Shown: positions 1 through 7,999, numbered from the stretch's first letter. The stretch: 64,000 bases of DNA from Kribbella soli (GCF_004331345.1 NZ_SJJZ01000003.1:1550001-1614000); one strand, 5' to 3'. The notes: a model not told the origin generated them from the sequence alone. Numbers and translations: made by a program.

Positions 1-1
1 C

Positions 2-595
2 AGCGCCGTCGGCGACCACGGGCTCCATGACGATGCGCGGATTGTCATCGACGTCCTCGACTCGGTTGCGCCGGACGACGACGTCGTACTGGTCGGGCAC
101 AGCTATGCGGGTCTCGTCGTCCGGGAGGCGGCCGACGCGCGACCCGGTTCCGTCGGCCACATCGTCCTGGTGGACGGATGGGCAGGAGCCGACGGCGCCA
201 GCCTGGTGAGCCTGGCCCCTGAGTCGTTCGTCACCGCGGTTCGTGCGGCGGCCAAGACCGCGGGCGACGGATGGCGAATCCCGGCTCCCCCTCCACTGGC
301 GTTCGGCATCCGCGACACCGACACCGCAACGTGGCTGGCTGCGCGGACGCTCCCACAACCACTGCGCACCTTCACCGAGCCCACTGTCCTGACCGGAGCA
401 GTCGACCGAATCCCCGGAACAGCTCTCTACTGTGAGCCGCTGACCTATCCGTTCAACCGGTTCGGCGCGGACGTCGGTTACCGGACGCGTGCCCTGAGCG
501 GTCCACATGACCTCATGCTCACCGATCCCGAAACCATCGCCCGGATCCTGCTGGAAAGTTCACTCACGAACGAGAGCACGAAGACGGATAGATAG
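2..595 (+). CDS. alpha/beta hydrolase, 5' truncated by window
   Basis: The frame is open from base 2 of the window, so the true start lies outside. The visible 197 residues carry the nucleophile elbow GHSYAG near residue 32, with the catalytic Ser about residue 34, followed by a conserved 'VLVDGW' strand. A C-terminal 'GPHDLMLTDPE' segment supplies the expected His. This layout is that of small esterase-like alpha/beta hydrolases of about 230 residues, so roughly 30 to 40 residues are missing. The substrate cannot be told. The next gene (tautomerase) follows after 29 bases on the same strand, so the two may be cotranscribed. No secretion signal can be judged. Confidence 0.8.
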   Translation, partial: SAVGDHGLHDDARIVIDVLDSVAPDDDVVLVGHSYAGLVVREAADARPGSVGHIVLVDGWAGADGASLVSLAPESFVTAVRAAAKTAGDGWRIPAPPPLAFGIRDTDTATWLAARTLPQPLRTFTEPTVLTGAVDRIPGTALYCEPLTYPFNRFGADVGYRTRALSGPHDLMLTDPETIARILLESSLTNESTKTDR

Positions 596-624
596 ATCGC
601 GGAACTTCGGAAGGGAACACCGTC

Positions 625-1035
625 ATGCCTCTCGTTCACATCGACCTGTCTGCCCAGCGGTCGCCGTTCCAGCGGCGCGCCATCGCAGACGGGGTGCACC
701 AGGCTCTGGTCGACGCGATCGGCATCCCGGCCGACGACCGCTTCCAGATCGTCACCCCGCACGATCCGGAGGAGTTGATCTTCGACCCGAACTACCTCGG
801 CGTGGCCCGCCGGGATGTCGTCTACGTCCAGATCACCCTCGTCCAAGGGCGTTCGCGGGAACTCAAGCTGGACCTGTACCGGCGGATCACCGACCTGTTG
901 GCCGAGGCCGGCGTGCGGCCCGAGGACGTGGTCATCACTCTCGTCGAGAACGCCCTGGACAACTGGTCCGTGGGCAACGGCCGGGCGCAACTGGTCGAGC
1001 TCGGTACTGTGCCGGGAGCGCGCGTCGAGCCGTGA
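625..1035 (+). CDS. Tautomerase-family protein (4-oxalocrotonate tautomerase superfamily)
   Basis: 136 residues starting MPLVHIDL. Removal of Met exposes the N-terminal proline that serves as the catalytic base in this superfamily. The length and the 'VTLVENALDNWSVGNG' block near the end resemble the longer tautomerase_2-type proteins rather than the 60-residue 4-oxalocrotonate tautomerase. A purine-rich AAGGGA about 10 bases upstream of the ATG is a fair ribosome site. It probably acts in the cytosol on an enol/keto substrate, which is unknown. Its stop codon touches the stop of the convergent LysR gene with no base between them (TGATCA at 1033-1038), so no room exists for a separate terminator. 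Confidence 0.85.
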   Translation: MPLVHIDLSAQRSPFQRRAIADGVHQALVDAIGIPADDRFQIVTPHDPEELIFDPNYLGVARRDVVYVQITLVQGRSRELKLDLYRRITDLLAEAGVRPEDVVITLVENALDNWSVGNGRAQLVELGTVPGARVEP

Positions 1036-1959
1036 TCAGAGTGGGCGCTGCGCGACGGGACTGCGTGGGCGTCCGGCCGCGTCGTTGAGTGCGTCGAGGA
1101 GGGCGCGTACGGCGGGCTGGGTCAGGGCGATGTCGCGCACCGCGGTGTAGATCGCCCGGATCGGCTCGGGGTTGCGGACTCTTCGGACGGCGAGGCCAGG
1201 ATGCCTGGTCGTGCTCAGGCCCAACTGAGGGATGAGGCTGACTCCGATGCCTGCGGCAACGAAGCCCTGCGCCGTCGTGTGATCCTCGCTCCTGGCAACA
1301 AAGTTGGGGCTGAAACCCGCGGCGGCGCAGGCGTTCAGGACCGGCTCGAGGCAGGGGCCGGGCGGTTCGCTGCCGACCCAGGACTCTTCGGCGAGGTCGG
1401 CGAGGTTCAGCACCCGCTGGCCGGCGAGCCTGTGCCCGGCCGGCAGCACCGCCCGGTAGGGATCGTCGAGCAGACGTTCCACACGGACGCCAGGTCGCCC
1501 CGCGCCCCCCGGGCCGACCAGGAGTGTCAGGTCGGTGCCGTCTTGCTGTACGCCTTTGAACGGGTCGTCGCTGTCGGTCAGCTTGAGGTCGATGGTGAGC
1601 CCGGTGTACTCCTGCCGGAGCCGCGCCAGCGCGGGGGCGAGCAAGGTCGGACCGACCGAACTGAAGTAGCGGATCGAGAGTTTGCCCGTCCGGCCGGCCC
1701 GCAGATCGCGCAAGGCGCTCTCCGCCTCGGCGAGATTCTGGCCGATGACGGCCGCGTGTCCGGTGAGCAGCCGGCCGGCCGCGGTCGGCTGAACTCCCCG
1801 GCCGACCCGTTCGAGCAAGGCGATGCCGGCTTCCTTCTCCAGCGCCGCCATCTGCTGGCTGACCGCGGAGGGCGTGAAACCCAGGTGCGCCGCGGCGGCC
1901 GTCACCGAACCGCTGCTGACCACCGCCCGCAGGACTTGCAGACGCCGAGCATCAAGCAT
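1036..1959 (-). CDS. LysR-family transcriptional regulator
   Basis: 307 residues from the ATG at 1959. The frame is open upstream, but the winged-helix HTH begins right at this start (MLDARRLQVLRAV, then 'TPSAVSQQM' as recognition helix at about residues 28-36), so longer starts are unlikely. Residues 90-295 fit the periplasmic-binding-like effector domain. It is divergent from the exporter-RidA-PhzF operon, whose first ATG is 96 bases away. LysR proteins usually control the divergent neighbour and themselves, so the shared 1960-2055 gap is the likely operator region. The inducer is unknown; an amino-acid or enamine-type metabolite would fit the operon. Confidence 0.9.
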   Translation of the reverse strand: MLDARRLQVLRAVVSSGSVTAAAAHLGFTPSAVSQQMAALEKEAGIALLERVGRGVQPTAAGRLLTGHAAVIGQNLAEAESALRDLRAGRTGKLSIRYFSSVGPTLLAPALARLRQEYTGLTIDLKLTDSDDPFKGVQQDGTDLTLLVGPGGAGRPGVRVERLLDDPYRAVLPAGHRLAGQRVLNLADLAEESWVGSEPPGPCLEPVLNACAAAGFSPNFVARSEDHTTAQGFVAAGIGVSLIPQLGLSTTRHPGLAVRRVRNPEPIRAIYTAVRDIALTQPAVRALLDALNDAAGRPRSPVAQRPL

Positions 1960-2055
1960 GTAGCAGAGCTTAATCCACCTTCGGAACTTTTCGCTTGTCC
2001 TTCCAGGTTGCTCAAGGCACCGTACCTGCGAAGGCCCGAGTGAAGGAGACAGCAC

Positions 2056-2994
2056 ATGAGCGGCGCCACCGGCAGGACGGGAGCCTTGGTGCGGCTCGCC
2101 ACACTGGCTCTGCTCTGGGGAGCGACCTTCCTCTGGATCGAGCTGGCCCTGGACGCGCTGTCCTCGGTCCAAGTGACATTCGCGCGTTGCGTGCTGGGGT
2201 CACTCACGCTGCTCGCGGTCTGCTTCGGCACCCGTCGGCGGCTCCCCCGGGGCTGGGCGATCTGGGGACACGTCATCGTGGCGGCGTTCTTCTGCAACGC
2301 CTTCCCCTTCATGATGTTCAGCATCGGCCAGCAGACCATCGATTCCGGCGTGGCCGGTGTCCTGAACGCGACCACGCCACTGTGGTCTCTGGTGATCGGC
2401 GTCCTGATCGGCACCGAGCGGGGAATCCGCCCGATCCGGCTGCTCGGGCTGGTCCTGGGCTTCGGCGGTGTGGCACTGATCTTCGCGCCGTGGCAGCAGA
2501 CCGGACAGGTGGGAGCCGGCGCGCTCGCCATCGTCGCGGCCGCCGCGAGCTACGCCGTCGGGTTCGCCTACATGGGCCGCAAGCTGGCCGGCCGCGGGAT
2601 CCCGACGATCTCCCTGTCCGCCGCGCAGCTCTGCGCCGCGACGGCGCTGACCGCGCTCTCGCTGCCGGCAGGCGGTCTGCGGCCGCCGGTCGATCTCGAC
2701 CTGAAGGCCGTGCTCGCGGTGATCGTGCTGGGCGTGTTCAGCACCGGCGTCACCTTCCACCTCACCTACCGGATCATCGCGGACGAGGGCGCCACCAACG
2801 CCGCGTCGGTCGGCTACCTGCTGCCGGTGGTGTCAGTGCTACTGGGCACCGTCATCCTCGGCGAGGACTTCAGCGTCCGGATCGCCGCGGGCATGCTCGT
2901 CGTCCTGATCGGCGTCGCGATGACCCGGCGCGCACGCAAGCCTCCGTCGGTCGCCCCGCCGACCTCTCAACCCAAGATCGGAACCAGTGCGTGA
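2056..2994 (+). CDS. EamA/DMT-superfamily membrane exporter
   Basis: 312 residues with about ten hydrophobic helices in two related halves, the layout of EamA (DUF6) drug/metabolite transporters. The first helix has the family-like 'ALLWGATFLWIE' and the second half ends with a basic cytosolic tail. The start is set by GAAGGAGA at 2042-2049 before the ATG. It sits in the cytoplasmic membrane and probably exports a small metabolite. It is the first gene of a tightly coupled operon: its TGA overlaps the GTG of the RidA gene (GTGA at 2991-2994). The divergent LysR gene is the likely regulator. Substrate unproven. Confidence 0.9.
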   Translation: MSGATGRTGALVRLATLALLWGATFLWIELALDALSSVQVTFARCVLGSLTLLAVCFGTRRRLPRGWAIWGHVIVAAFFCNAFPFMMFSIGQQTIDSGVAGVLNATTPLWSLVIGVLIGTERGIRPIRLLGLVLGFGGVALIFAPWQQTGQVGAGALAIVAAAASYAVGFAYMGRKLAGRGIPTISLSAAQLCAATALTALSLPAGGLRPPVDLDLKAVLAVIVLGVFSTGVTFHLTYRIIADEGATNAASVGYLLPVVSVLLGTVILGEDFSVRIAAGMLVVLIGVAMTRRARKPPSVAPPTSQPKIGTSA

Positions 2995-3371
2995 CGCACA
3001 CACCTGGTTCGGGTGCTCCCGAACCGTTCGGCCATTACTCGCCGTCGACCATCTCGCCGGACGGAACGATCTGGGTGTCGGCACAACTGCCGGTCGGCGG
3101 CGGCGTCCGTACCGACTCCCCGGTACCGGACCAGGCGCGTCAAGCGATACTGCAGCTCCTGTCGATCGTCGAAGCCGCCGGCGGCACGGTCGCGTCGATC
3201 GCCAAGGTGACGCTGTACGTGACGGACATCGGCGACTGGGACGCTGTCGATGCGGTCTTCGCCGAGGAGTTCGGCACGCACCGTCCGGCCCGGGCGGTGC
3301 TCCAGGTGGCGGGACTGCACCACGGTTTCAAGGTCGCCGCAGACGCCGTCGCGTGGCGGGTTCACCGCTGA
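2991..3371 (+). CDS. RidA-family (YjgF/UK114) protein
   Basis: 126 residues. The start is the GTG at 2991, which overlaps the stop of the exporter; the frame stays open upstream but that part is antiparallel noise. Family marks are 'GHYSPSTISPDG', the central 'TVASIAKVTLYVTD' helix-strand and 'HRPARAVLQVAGL', which holds the Arg that binds the substrate carboxylate in deaminating RidA proteins. RidA enzymes hydrolyse reactive enamine/imine products of PLP enzymes in the cytosol; some relatives have other roles. It is translationally coupled on both sides (TGATG overlap with the PhzF gene), which suggests the three products handle one metabolite. Confidence 0.9.
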   Translation: MTHTPGSGAPEPFGHYSPSTISPDGTIWVSAQLPVGGGVRTDSPVPDQARQAILQLLSIVEAAGGTVASIAKVTLYVTDIGDWDAVDAVFAEEFGTHRPARAVLQVAGLHHGFKVAADAVAWRVHR

Positions 3372-4261
3372 TGATCCTGCACCAGGTCGACGCGTTCACC
3401 CGTACGCCGTTCACGGGCAACGCGGCGGGCGTCGTACTGTCGGCAGAGGGCCTGTCCGACGCACAGATGCTGGCCGTTGCCCGCGAACTCAACAACTCCG
3501 AAACGGCGTTCGTTCTGCCTGCCGATGGGGCCGACCACGACGTCCGGGTCCGCTTCTTCACCCCGACGGTCGAGGTCCCGACCTGCGGGCACGCCACCGT
3601 CGCGACCCACTTCGCCCGGGCCGTCGAGTACGGGCTCCCGTCGGGGGCGCTGGTCCAGAAGACCGGAACCGGGCTGCTCCAAGGGATCGAGATCCAGCGC
3701 GCGGGAGACCGGGTCAGCATCGGCATGGACCAGGGCATCGCGTCCTTCGGGCCCGAGTTGCGTCCCGACCAGGTCGACCGGCTCCTGTCCGCGCTGGGAT
3801 GTGGGCGCGCTGATCTCGGCGCCGGTCCCGTCCAGGTCGTGTCGACCGGGCACTCGAAGGTCCTGGTGGAACTCCGCGACCGTGACGTCGTCGACGGGCT
3901 CCGCCCCGACGCGGCCGCGTTGACGACTCTCAGCCAGGAGGTGGGCAGCAACGGCTACTTCGCCTTCACCCGGGCCACGGGCGAGGCCCGGCTGCTGACC
4001 TGGTCCCGGATGTTCGCACCCGCGATCGGGATCTCCGAGGATCCGGTGACCGGCAACGGGCACGGACCGCTCGGCGCCTACCTGGTTCGGCACGGCCTCG
4101 TCCCGGCCGCCGACGGCGTACTGACATTCACCGGACGTCAAGGGGAAGCAATGGGCCGCCCCGGCGAGGTCCGGGTGACCGTCCGAACCCGCGGGAGTCA
4201 GGTCCTGGCGTCCATCGCCGGTGACGCGGCGATCGCGTTCCGGGCCGAGCTGCACCTCTGA
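3371..4261 (+). CDS. PhzF-family isomerase/epimerase
   Basis: 296 residues from the ATG at 3371, which shares its A with the preceding TGA. PhzF hallmarks are visible: 'NNSETAF' with the catalytic Glu at residue 44, 'CGHATVATHF' at about 74, and 'EDPVTGNGHGPLGAYL' near residue 222, which forms the second half of the active site. The family has two similar domains and includes phenazine biosynthesis PhzF and many proteins of unknown substrate; the NGHGP variant is common among the latter. No phenazine genes are near, so a phenazine role is unlikely. Third gene of the LysR-linked operon. Confidence 0.9.
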   Translation: MILHQVDAFTRTPFTGNAAGVVLSAEGLSDAQMLAVARELNNSETAFVLPADGADHDVRVRFFTPTVEVPTCGHATVATHFARAVEYGLPSGALVQKTGTGLLQGIEIQRAGDRVSIGMDQGIASFGPELRPDQVDRLLSALGCGRADLGAGPVQVVSTGHSKVLVELRDRDVVDGLRPDAAALTTLSQEVGSNGYFAFTRATGEARLLTWSRMFAPAIGISEDPVTGNGHGPLGAYLVRHGLVPAADGVLTFTGRQGEAMGRPGEVRVTVRTRGSQVLASIAGDAAIAFRAELHL

Positions 4262-4643
4262 CCTGCACCCGCGCCTTCCGGACTGTGTTCACTATCTACA
4301 CATCTTTCATATATATGTGAATATTGCGTATCTTCATCCTATGCCTCCGATCGTTCTGACATCCGTCCCCCTGAAGTACCCGCGCGAAGGTGGATGTGTT
4401 CGGTTACTCAGTCGGCTACCAGTGGGCGCGAGGCTTTGCGGCGACCAGATCGACGACCGCATCCCAGCTCGTCCACACTCACGCCTCGGAGATCACGGCT
4501 CCTTTCGAAGCCACGCCTTGAGCGTCCCGGCGTACGACTCCCACCAGGTGGTCGGGAGGTGTAGGTCACACGCGGTCGGTGTCACGGCTCTGCACGGCTG
4601 TCTCGTCACCTGTGTAGCTGACTATGAGATGAGGAACATCATC
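4262..4643 (+). other. Intergenic region with AT-rich patch and dyad
   Basis: 382 bases without a convincing gene. The first 80 bases are strikingly AT-rich for this genome (4291-4340). They contain a nearly perfect 16-bp dyad at 4306-4321 (TTCATATATATGTGAA, 14 of 16 positions symmetric). This looks like a regulator site or promoter upstream of the secreted lipocalin gene, although it lies about 320 bases from that start. Between 4480 and 4560 the minus strand can be read as a short stop-ended fragment with no start, possibly gene debris. Confidence 0.4.
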
Positions 4644-5702
4644 ATGCGAAATTCGCACCGCCGTTCAATTGTCGCGATCGCCGCTCTGGCGTTCGGTGCA
4701 CTCGTGACCGGCGCAGTGTTGCCGGTGCAGGCGACAGCCGAGCTCGGTCCAGACCCGGCAGCCACCAGCAAGTCGGTGGCCGCATCGACCGCACCCGCGT
4801 TTCCGACATTCGTGCAACTGCCGGCCGACCAGGCGGCGCATCCGACAGCCACCCAGGAATGGTGGTACGTCGTCGGCCACCTCAACGCCGGCGGCCACCG
4901 GTTCGGCTACGAGGTCCAGATCACCAACGGCCAGACACCGCAGGCATTGATCGCGATCACTGACAAGACCACCGGCGAGTACTACACGCACAGCCAGGCC
5001 TACTCGCCTGACCAGACCAGTTTCTCCACCACCGAGCTCGACGCACGCGTACCGTCGGCGACGCTGTCCGGGCCAATGGATGGGATGCGCCTGCACGCAA
5101 CGCTGCCGGCCGGCACGATAGATCTGACCCTCAACGCGCGAGGCCCCGTGATGTACAACAACGGGACCGGGCTGATCCCCTTTCTCGGCGGTACGAGCTA
5201 CTACTACTCGCTGCCCAGCGTGGCGTCACAGGGAACCCTCACCGTGAACAACCACACCTACCAGGTAACCGGCGAGTCGTGGCTGGACCGCCAATGGGGT
5301 ACCTGGGACTGGTCCACCGCACAGAAATGGACGTGGATGGCAGTGCAGCTGTCCAACGGCGACCGGGTGAACCTCTGGGATATATTTGCCCAAGGCAACG
5401 AGCACTCCTACGCGACAGTGCTGCACCCGGACGGCACCCACGAGGTCCTCGCTGTGAACCCACTCGCCGACACCACCTCCGCCTTCTGGACCAGCCCGAC
5501 GACCGGAAAGCGCTACGGCACCCGGTGGACCGTGAAGATCCCCGCACTGGATGCCAGCCTCACCGTCGTCGCCAATCCGCAGGGACAGGAGATCCAGTCG
5601 TTCGGTGGCATCTTCGAAGGTGCGGCGAGCGTCACCGGCTGGTACCGGGACAAGCGGGTCGCCGGGCAGGCCTACGTCGAACAACTCGGCGACTGGCGAT
5701 AG
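4644..5702 (+). CDS. Secreted lipocalin-like protein (CrtC/AttH-type hydrolase domain)
   Basis: 352 residues. An in-frame ATG lies at 4629, but GAGGAA at 4631-4636 places the ribosome on the ATG at 4644, giving MRNSHRRSIVAIAALAFG, a signal peptide with a probable cleavage after AQA-like 'VQATA'. The mature part has the paired lipocalin-like domains of the CrtC/AttH group: 'TQEWWYVVGHL' at about residue 72, 'GYEVQITNG', and 'SWLDRQWGTWDW' at about residue 214. Relatives include carotenoid 1,2-hydratase and predicted secreted hydrolases; the real substrate is unknown, probably a lipid or hydrophobic compound. It stands alone between non-coding stretches. An inverted-repeat terminator was not found right after it. 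Confidence 0.85.
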   Translation: MRNSHRRSIVAIAALAFGALVTGAVLPVQATAELGPDPAATSKSVAASTAPAFPTFVQLPADQAAHPTATQEWWYVVGHLNAGGHRFGYEVQITNGQTPQALIAITDKTTGEYYTHSQAYSPDQTSFSTTELDARVPSATLSGPMDGMRLHATLPAGTIDLTLNARGPVMYNNGTGLIPFLGGTSYYYSLPSVASQGTLTVNNHTYQVTGESWLDRQWGTWDWSTAQKWTWMAVQLSNGDRVNLWDIFAQGNEHSYATVLHPDGTHEVLAVNPLADTTSAFWTSPTTGKRYGTRWTVKIPALDASLTVVANPQGQEIQSFGGIFEGAASVTGWYRDKRVAGQAYVEQLGDWR

Positions 5703-5822
5703 CTCAGCAGCGCGACCTCACGTCGCTCTCGGCCGGCTCGCGAGCGAGCCGGGGACGGGGCCTAGGCGGCGTCGGTGGCTGGGGTCGTTTGGAGCTGATT
5801 CGCCTCGTGGGAGGATGCTCTG

Positions 5823-5930
5823 GTGAAGTTGAGCGGGAGCACGTGGTTCGGGTATGGCGTCGTTGTACTTGTGACGTTTGTGGTGGGGTTCTTGGCGTTC
5901 TCGGTATGGGTTCTTTCGAAGGTTTTCTGA
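5823..5930 (+). CDS. Small hydrophobic membrane peptide, 35 residues
   Basis: A short frame starts with GTG at 5823 and ends with TGA at 5928-5930. A strong GAGGA (5811-5815) sits 7 bases before the start. The product begins MKLSGSTWFGYG and then has about 19 hydrophobic residues (VVVLVTFVVGFLAFSVWVL), ending SKVF. That is a single transmembrane helix with a short N-terminal and a tiny C-terminal tail. It lies 66 bases upstream of the ECF sigma gene on the same strand and may be in the same transcript. No family is recognised. Good ribosome site plus membrane-like composition argue for a real gene, but no comparison could be run. Confidence 0.5.
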   Translation: MKLSGSTWFGYGVVVLVTFVVGFLAFSVWVLSKVF

Positions 5931-5996
5931 TTCGGGTGTGATCTGGCCGCCTCCTCAGTGCGTCTCTTGTGGCAGAGGCAGCTACAGGAGGTGTGG

Positions 5997-6485
5997 ATGG
6001 GTACGACTGAAGACTTCGAGGAGTTTGCGCGGGTGCAGATACCGCGGCTGTACCGGACTGCTTGGTTGCTGGCTGGGGATCGGCATCATGCTGAGGACCT
6101 GGTGCAGGAGACGCTGGCCAATCTGTTGAAGGTTTGGCAGCGGATCGACAGTCCGGCCGCCTATGCGCGGACTGCGTTGGTGCGGACGTACATCTCGCAG
6201 CGGCGGCGGAAGAGTTGGTCTGAGCGGCCTACCGCGGACCTGCCGGAGACTGCGGAGCGGGTTGGGGATCCGGAACTGCGGATGGCTTTGCAGAGCGCTT
6301 TGGCGGAGCTGGCGCCGTTGGATCGGGCCGTGCTGGTGCTGCGGTTCTTCGAAGACCGCAGCGTCGAGCAGGTGGCGCTCGATCTTGGCAAGAAGACCAG
6401 TGCGATCACCACTCGCACCGCCCGCGCCCTGGACCGCCTGCGGGCGGTTCTCGGTGACGGCGCCGACCAGTTGATCGCGCTCTGA
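5997..6485 (+). CDS. SigE-family ECF RNA polymerase sigma factor
   Basis: 162 residues from the ATG at 5997, preceded by AGGAGGTG (5986-5993). Region 2 covers about residues 10-75 ('YRTAWLLAGDRHHAEDLVQETL') and region 4 about 100-155 ('LAPLDRAVLVLRFFEDRSVEQVALDLG', 'TRTARALDRLR'). The short linker and length fit the actinobacterial SigE-type subfamily. It directs RNA polymerase to a small regulon, unknown here. The membrane protein encoded 14 bases downstream is the expected partner that holds it inactive. A frame starting 13 codons earlier is possible but lacks a ribosome site. Confidence 0.92.
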   Translation: MGTTEDFEEFARVQIPRLYRTAWLLAGDRHHAEDLVQETLANLLKVWQRIDSPAAYARTALVRTYISQRRRKSWSERPTADLPETAERVGDPELRMALQSALAELAPLDRAVLVLRFFEDRSVEQVALDLGKKTSAITTRTARALDRLRAVLGDGADQLIAL

Positions 6486-6499
6486 CGCTGAGGAGAACC

Positions 6500-7273
6500 A
6501 TGAACACCCAACTCACCGATTTGATGCACCGGGCCACCGAGAACCTCGAGCCCGTCACACCTGATCTGCTCGAACGCAGCGTTGCGCAGGGGTTGCGGCT
6601 GCGCCGCCGGCGTACGGCGATCGCCGCGGCGTCCGGCGCTGGGGCCGTGCTGGCTACCGCGGGGCTGATCGCCGGCGGGATCCATCTGGCCGGCTCCCCC
6701 ACGAACGCCGCGGTCGCCGGTTCGCCCGTGCCGATCGCCAAACCCTCGGTCAAGCCCTCGGCCAAGGCCACCCCGACGGCCAAGCCTGTTGCGGTGAACC
6801 CGAAGCAGACGCTGGCGACGCTCAAGACCCTGGTCTCGGCGCCCGGCCGGACCTTCTCGAACCCCGAGACGTGGGGCGGCGGCGACTACGCCGGTGCGGC
6901 GTACGTCGTCAATGACGGTCACGGCGCCGCCCGGGTCGACGTACTGCTGTCCGGCGGAGGCGAGCAGAACCCGTGCGTCCCCAACCGCGCGGGGTGCACC
7001 ACCCTGCCTGACGGGTCGGTCCTCTACGCCTCCAAGGAGTCGCCTGAGTACAGCGACAGCCGCCAGGCGGAGTACGGCGTCATCAACAACTACGTGCTGC
7101 TGTACCGCCACGACGGCCGCGTCATCAGCCTGACCAGCTACAACGGCCCAGCGGAGAAGGGCAAGCAGCACACCCGCCCCAAGCCGCTCCTCTCGGTCGA
7201 GGACCTCTCGGCCCTCGCCAAGAGCAAGGCATGGAAACTCCCCCCGGTCTCCCCCTCCAAGGGCATGAAGTAG
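6500..7273 (+). CDS. Membrane protein partner of ECF sigma factor (anti-sigma-like)
   Basis: 257 residues. The ATG at 6500 follows GAGGAG at 6490-6495. Residues 1-35 form a charged cytosolic segment ('MHRATENLEPVTPDLLERSVAQGLRLRR' spread), residues 38-60 are one transmembrane helix, and residues 65-95 are a Lys/Pro/Ala-rich linker. The extracellular part (about 100-250) has paired cysteines in 'NPCVPNRAGC'. This layout is usual for genes next to SigE-type sigma factors in actinomycetes, where the cytosolic part is thought to bind the sigma factor. No HCC zinc motif is present, so it is not a ZAS-type anti-sigma factor. The role is inferred from position and layout. Confidence 0.75.
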   Translation: MNTQLTDLMHRATENLEPVTPDLLERSVAQGLRLRRRRTAIAAASGAGAVLATAGLIAGGIHLAGSPTNAAVAGSPVPIAKPSVKPSAKATPTAKPVAVNPKQTLATLKTLVSAPGRTFSNPETWGGGDYAGAAYVVNDGHGAARVDVLLSGGGEQNPCVPNRAGCTTLPDGSVLYASKESPEYSDSRQAEYGVINNYVLLYRHDGRVISLTSYNGPAEKGKQHTRPKPLLSVEDLSALAKSKAWKLPPVSPSKGMK

Positions 7274-7284
7274 AGGTGGGGTGT

Positions 7285-7324
7285 GAGCCCATCGCGTCGC
7301 CTCGTTGGAGGACGCGATGGGCTC
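7285..7324 (+). terminator. Strong bidirectional hairpin terminator
   Basis: A perfect 14-bp stem (GAGCCCATCGCGTC at 7285-7298 pairing with 7311-7324) with a 12-base loop lies between the stop of the sigma-partner gene (7273) and the stop of the convergent MarC-like gene (7326). It has no T-run, as is usual for high-GC actinomycete terminators. Confidence 0.8.
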
Positions 7325-7325
7325 G

Positions 7326-7613
7326 CTACTTCGCCGCGAGTACGCCGTGGGTTACTAGTTCGACGCCAATTGCCAGCGTGAGGAAGCCGATGACTCGGCT
7401 CAGGGCGCCCAGCCCTTCCAGCACGGACGTGCCGAGCAGGGCGAAGACGGTCAGGATCGCCAGGACGTAGACGCCGGTCATCACCGCCTGGCGTTTCATC
7501 GCGGCGCACTCGACGCCGTCGGTCAGACCTGCGAAGGTGGCCAACGCGCCGATCGGGTTCATGATCGGCAACAATGCAGCCACCGCCGAAACCGCGACGT
7601 GTACGGGCTCCAC
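7326..7613 (-). CDS. Half-length MarC-family-like membrane protein
   Basis: About 95 residues if started at the GTG at 7613; the frame is open a little further upstream. It contains 'ALLPIMNPIGALATFAGLT', which matches the first membrane segment of MarC/NAAT proteins, and ends with 'LSRVIGFLTLAIGVELVTHGVL', which matches their last segment. MarC proteins are normally about 200 residues with six helices, so the middle half is missing, either as a natural minimal form or an internal deletion. No clear ribosome site is seen; the start lies 35 bases from the divergent thioesterase start. Function unknown. Confidence 0.5.
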   Translation of the reverse strand: MEPVHVAVSAVAALLPIMNPIGALATFAGLTDGVECAAMKRQAVMTGVYVLAILTVFALLGTSVLEGLGALSRVIGFLTLAIGVELVTHGVLAAK

Positions 7614-7648
7614 GGTCGGGAGCGTACGCGGCTCAGAGAGGACCTGCC

Positions 7649-7999
7649 GTGCGCCACGAGGTGACCGCCGCCGACACCGCACTCGCCGTGGGCAGCGGCG
7701 ACGTCGAGGTCCTCGCGACTCCCCGCCTGATCACCTGGCTGGAGTACACGACCGCCCAACTCGCCCTGAGCGCGCTCGGTCCCGGTCAAACCTCGGTCGG
7801 TACGTCGGTCCGCATCCGCCACCGGTTGCCGACCCGGGTCGGCGACACCGTCGACGTCGCCGCGGACGGTCCCGAGGTGGACGGCCGCCACCTGCGCTTC
7901 CAGGTCCGCGCCACCAACTCAGCCGGCCAACTGATCGCGGACGGCGAGCTCGAACGCGTCGTGGTCGACCGCGAACGCTTCCTCGCGAACGTGCCCTAG
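7649..7999 (+). CDS. Hotdog-fold thioesterase, FlK-like
   Basis: 116 residues from the GTG at 7649, placed by GAGAGGA at 7635-7641. The sequence 'VLATPRLITWLEYTTAQL' (about residues 23-40) and 'VGTSVRIRHRLPTRVGDTVDV' (about 50-70, in two blocks) matches the hotdog thioesterases related to fluoroacetyl-CoA thioesterase FlK. In these the catalytic Thr/Glu/His are spread over the fold: a Glu and Thr lie in the 'EYTTA' helix and a His is at 'HRLPT'. It probably hydrolyses an acyl-CoA in the cytosol; specificity cannot be read. A longer upstream frame overlaps the MarC-like gene and is not believed. Confidence 0.8.
   Translation: MRHEVTAADTALAVGSGDVEVLATPRLITWLEYTTAQLALSALGPGQTSVGTSVRIRHRLPTRVGDTVDVAADGPEVDGRHLRFQVRATNSAGQLIADGELERVVVDRERFLANVP

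Noticed and set aside
4221-4643. Long open frame upstream of the lipocalin gene that could extend its N-terminus by 140 residues
   Set aside because: The extension crosses the PhzF stop region and an AT-rich dyad, has no protein-like composition, and the signal peptide begins at 4644 with its own ribosome site.
6161-7171. 336-residue antisense frame across the sigma/anti-sigma pair
   Set aside because: Antisense of two genes with strong family support; long shadow frames are expected at this GC content.
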